Of a DNA stretch of 64,000 bases, positions 60,438-64,000 are shown piece after piece. Source of the DNA: Limanda limanda (Eukaryota; Chordata; Actinopteri; Pleuronectiformes; Pleuronectidae). The notes under the pieces are model-generated. The model saw only the letters and a list, made by a program, of their open reading frames with translations, was not told where the DNA came from and made no database searches. The position numbers and the translations under genes were made by a program. The stretch lies in assembly GCF_963576545.1 (NCBI RefSeq), contig NW_026870583.1, positions 1 to 64,000 of the forward strand, in the 5' to 3' direction. Within the stretch, counting starts at the first letter, position 1; each line of letters starts with the position of its first letter.

Positions 60438-63400
60438 AGAATATCTCTTTCTCCTATGTGCTTTCATCCCTAACCCTAACCCTAACCCTTCCGAAAGTCG
60501 GAGAAGCTCAAGGATGGTACCGATCGATGCGCGCAACCCCATTTAGTGGGGGTAGAGCCTACTTGCAAGTCTCTCCGACCTTCACAAAAAAAGTTATTCA
60601 AGAATATCTCCTCAGATTTGGGGGAATTTCGTCGGTCGACCTCTTTCGAAGGTCGTACAAGCTCGGGGATGGTACCAATCGATCCGCAGGACCCAAATTA
60701 GTCCAGATGCAACCACTTTCCAAGTCTCTCCGACCTTCACAAAAAAAGTTATTCAAGAATATCTCTTTCTCCTATGTGCTTTCATCCCTAACCCTAACCC
60801 TAACCCTTCCGAAAGTCGGAGAAGCTCAAGGATGGTACCGATCGATGCGCGCTACCCCATTTAGTGGGGGTAGAGCCTACTTGCAAGTCTCTCCGACCTT
60901 CACAAAAAAGGTTATTCAAGAATATCTCTTTCTCCTATGTGCTTTCATCCCTAACCCTAACCCTAACCCTTCCGAAAGTCGGAGAAGCTCAAGGATGGTA
61001 CCGATCGATGCGCGCTACCCCATTTAGTGGGGGTAGAGCCTACTTGCAAGTCTCTCCGACCTTCACAAAAAAAGTTATTCAAGAATATCTCTTTCTCCTA
61101 TGTGCTTTCATCCCTAACCCTAACCCTAACCCTTCCGAAAGTCGGAGAAGCTCAAGGATGGTACCGATCGATGCGCGCAACCCCATTTAGTGGGGGTAGA
61201 GCCTACTTGCAAGTCTCTCCGACCTTCACAAAAAAAGTTATTCAAGAATATCTCCTCAGATTTGGGGGAATTTCGTCGGTCGACCTCTTTCGAAGGTCGT
61301 ACAAGCTCGGGGATGGTACCAATCGATCCGCAGGACCCAAATTAGTCCAGATGCAACCACTTTCCAAGTCTCTCCGACCTTCACAAAAAAAGTTATTCAA
61401 GAATATCTCTTTCTCCTATGTGCTTTCATCCCTAACCCTAACCCTAACCCTTCCGAAAGTCGGAGAAGCTCAAGGATGGTACTGATCGATGCGCGCTACC
61501 CCATTTAGTGGGGGTAGAGCCTACTTGCAAGTCTCTCCGACCTTCACAAAAAAAGTTATTCAAGAATATCTCTTTCTCCTATGTGCTTTCATCCCTAACC
61601 CTAACCCTAACCCTTCCGAAAGTCGGAGAAGCTCAAGGATGGTACTGATCGATGCGCGCTACCCCATTTAGTGGGGGTAGAGCCTACTTGCAAGTCTCTC
61701 CGACCTTCACAAAAAAAGTTATTAAAGAATATCTCTTTCTCCTATGTGCTTTCATCCCTAACCCTAACCCTAACCCTTCCGAAAGTCGGAGAAGCTCAAG
61801 GATGGTACCGATCGATGCGCGCTACCCCATTTAGTGGGGGTAGAGCCTACTTGCAAGTCTCTCCGACCTTCACAAAAAAAGTTATTCAAGAATATCTCTT
61901 TCTCCTATGTGCTTTCATCCCTAACCCTAACCCTAACCCTTCCGAAAGTCGGAGAAGCTCAAGGATGGTACTGATCGATGTGCGCTACCCCATTTAGTGG
62001 GGGTAGAGCCTACTTGCAAGTCTCTCCGACCTTCACAAAAAAAGTTATTCAAGAATATCTCCTCAGATTTGGGGGAATTTCGTCGGTCGACCTCTTCCGA
62101 AGGTCGTACAAGCTCGGGCATGGTACCAATCGATCCGCAGGACCCAAATTAGTCCAGATGCAACCACTTTCCAAGTCTCTCCGACCTTCACAAAAAAAGT
62201 TATTCAAGAATATCTCTTTCTCCTATGTGCTTTCATCCCTAACCCTAACCCTAACCCTTCCGAAAGTCGGAGAAGCTCAAGGATGGTACCGATCGATGTG
62301 CGCTACCCCATTTAGTGGGGGTAGAGCCTACTTGCAAGTCTCTCCGACCTTCACAAAAAAAGTTATTCAAGAATATCTCTTTCTCCTATGTGCTTTCATC
62401 CCTAACCCTAACCCTAACCCTTCCGAAAGTCGGAGAAGCTCAAGGATGGTACCGATCGATGCGCGCTACCCCATTTAGTGGGGGTAGAGCCTACTTGCAA
62501 GTCTCTCCGACCTTCACAAAAAAAGTTATTCAAGAATATCTCTTTCTCCTATGTGCTTTCATCCCTAACCCTAACCCTAACCCTTCCGAAAGTCGGAGAA
62601 GCTCAAGGATGGTACCGATCGATGCGCGCTACCCCATTTAGTGGGGGTAGAGCCTACTTGCAAGTCTCTCCGACCTTCACAAAAAAAGTTATTCAAGAAT
62701 ATCTCTTTCTCCTATGTGCTTTCATCCCTAACCCTAACCCTAACCCTTCCGAAAGTCGGAGAAGCTCAAGGATGGTACCGATCGATGCGCGCTACCCCAT
62801 TTAGTGGGGGTAGAGCCTACTTGCAAGTCTCTCCGACCTTCACAAAAAAAGTTATTCAAGAATATCTCTTTCTCCTATGTGCTTTCATCCCTAACCCTAA
62901 CCCTAACCCTTCCGAAAGTCGGAGAAGCTCAAGGATGGTACCGATCGATGCGCGCAACCCCATTTAGTGGGGGTAGAGCCTACTTGCAAGTCTCTCCGAC
63001 CTTCACAAAAAAAGTTATTCAAGAATATCTCCTCAGATTTGGGGGAATTTCGTCGGTCGACCTCTTTCGAAGGTCGTACAAGCTCGGGGATGGTACCAAT
63101 CGATCCGCAGGACCCAAATTAGTCCAGATGCAACCACTTTCCAAGTCTCTCCGACCTTCACAAAAAAAGTTATTCAAGAATATCTCTTTCTCCTATGTGC
63201 TTTCATCCCTAACCCTAACCCTAACCCTTCCGAAAGTCGGAGAAGCTCAAGGATGGTACCGATCGATGCGCGCTACCCCATTTAGTGGGGGTAGAGCCTA
63301 CTTGCAAGTCTCTCCGACCTTCACAAAAAAGGTTATTCAAGAATATCTCTTTCTCCTATGTGCTTTCATCCCTAACCCTAACCCTAACCCTTCCGAAAGT

Positions 63401-64000
63401 CGGAGAAGCTCAAGGATGGTACCGATCGATGCGCGCTACCCCATTTAGTGGGGGTAGAGCCTACTTGCAAGTCTCTCCGACCTTCACAAAAAAAGTTATT
63501 CAAGAATATCTCTTTCTCCTATGTGCTTTCATCCCTAACCCTAACCCTAACCCTTCCGAAAGTCGGAGAAGCTCAAGGATGGTACCGATCGATGCGCGCA
63601 ACCCCATTTAGTGGGGGTAGAGCCTACTTGCAAGTCTCTCCGACCTTCACAAAAAAAGTTATTCAAGAATATCTCCTCAGATTTGGGGGAATTTCGTCGG
63701 TCGACCTCTTTCGAAGGTCGTACAAGCTCGGGGATGGTACCAATCGATCCGCAGGACCCAAATTAGTCCAGATGCAACCACTTTCCAAGTCTCTCCGACC
63801 TTCACAAAAAAAGTTATTCAAGAATATCTCTTTCTCCTATGTGCTTTCATCCCTAACCCTAACCCTAACCCTTCCGAAAGTCGGAGAAGCTCAAGGATGG
63901 TACCGATCGATGCGCGCTACCCCATTTAGTGGGGGTAGAGCCTACTTGCAAGTCTCTCCGACCTTCACAAAAAAGGTTATTCAAGAATATCTCTTTCTCC
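60438..64000 (+). repeat. 2,421-bp unit and the start of its second copy
   Basis: The unit ABA, A, ABA, A, A, ABA, A, A, A spans 60,438-62,858. A second copy starts at 62,859 (ABA, A, ABA, then a partial A from 63,984). The AAAAAAGGTT variant at 60,910 recurs at 63,331, exactly 2,421 apart, and appears again at 63,975, 644 bp further on. Within the first copy, three A monomers carry GGTACTGATC and one B (62,052-62,206) has GGGCATGG. The array continues past the window edge. Confidence 0.88.

Larger units (their letters stand above)
1..64000 (+). repeat. Two-monomer (A/B) satellite DNA array filling the whole window
   Basis: The whole window is head-to-tail copies of two related monomers, A (163 bp, or 157 bp when short) and B (155 bp), with no inversion and no foreign insertion. 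I reconstructed the monomer order from the spacing of the TAGTG stop/start word in each A. The count of 120 B and 279 complete A, 32 of them short, closes exactly on the 63,881 bp between positions 48 and 63,929. Complete B monomers start, for example, at 103, 421, 1228, 1709, 2027, 2508, 2826, 3796, 4271 and 4740, and the last at 63,666. Monomer lengths near 160 bp are typical of centromeric and subtelomeric satellites, which is general knowledge. The chromosomal location is inferred. The array runs off both ends of the window. Confidence 0.98.

Noticed and set aside
1..64000. CRISPR array
   Set aside because: The repeat period is 155-163 bp, the shared part is far longer than a CRISPR repeat, there are no unique spacers and no cas genes.
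1..64000. Ribosomal RNA intergenic spacer, 5S rRNA cluster or tRNA repeats
   Set aside because: I see no 5S internal control region, no tRNA A/B boxes with a cloverleaf, and no rRNA gene segment. The monomers are simple satellite units.
1..64000. Bacterial or phage accessory region with an unknown defence system
   Set aside because: No ribosome-binding-site and gene pattern, operons or protein families are present. The telomere-type motif and satellite structure indicate eukaryotic repeat DNA.

Overview
The window is one uninterrupted tandem satellite array. I find no gene, RNA gene, transposon or unique sequence in 64,000 bases. The lack of prokaryotic gene structure, the tens of kilobases of near-identical 155-163 bp monomers and the built-in telomere-type motif (CCCTAA)n point to a eukaryotic chromosome, most likely subtelomeric or pericentromeric/centromeric heterochromatin. 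CCCTAA/TTAGGG is the telomere word of vertebrates, many fungi and several algal and protist lineages, not the usual plant TTTAGGG or insect TTAGG. The motif sits inside a satellite, so I do not use it to name the organism.

The array uses two related monomers, all head to tail. Type A is 163 bp and carries (CCCTAA)3CCC; a short form, written a, is 157 bp with (CCCTAA)2CCC. Type B is 155 bp, lacks the telomere motif and has a different 35-bp segment in its place. A and B share an identical 45-bp core and about 72% identity over a further 81 bp aligned without gaps. By hand I count 120 complete B and 279 complete A (32 of them short), plus a partial A at each edge. The count closes exactly: from the reference G of the TAG in the first A (position 48) to the same G in the last complete A (63,929), 120x155 + 279x163 - 32x6 - 4 (net single-base indels) = 63,881. 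B is never next to B.

Layout, with blocks named by monomer order: 1-1,382 entry segment; 1,383-8,869 and 8,870-15,881 a very recent duplication (7,487 and 7,012 bp); 15,882-20,041 mixed, with an internal 2,073-bp offset duplication; 20,042-25,493 a 3,045-bp duplication; 25,494-31,090 mixed, including a dispersed relative of the start of the 7.5-kb unit; 31,091-33,000 two 955-bp copies; 33,482-36,057 two 1,288-bp copies; 36,058-40,231 two 2,087-bp copies; 40,232-45,206 mixed; 45,207-55,116 three copies of a 3.5-4.0 kb unit; 55,443-58,654 2.7 copies of a 1,125-bp unit; 58,655-60,437 a B-poor zone rich in single-base indels; 60,438-64,000 a 2,421-bp unit and the start of its second copy.

The many ATG/GTG-started open frames are by-products of the repeat. 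An A+B pair is 318 bp (106 codons), so alternating A and B keeps a frame open, while an A-A step shifts frame and soon reaches the TAG in A. What deserves a second look is the architecture: a two-monomer grammar, a quantised telomeric/G-quadruplex module, an invariant core, sequence-marked A subtypes that predict the next monomer, and nested recent amplifications.
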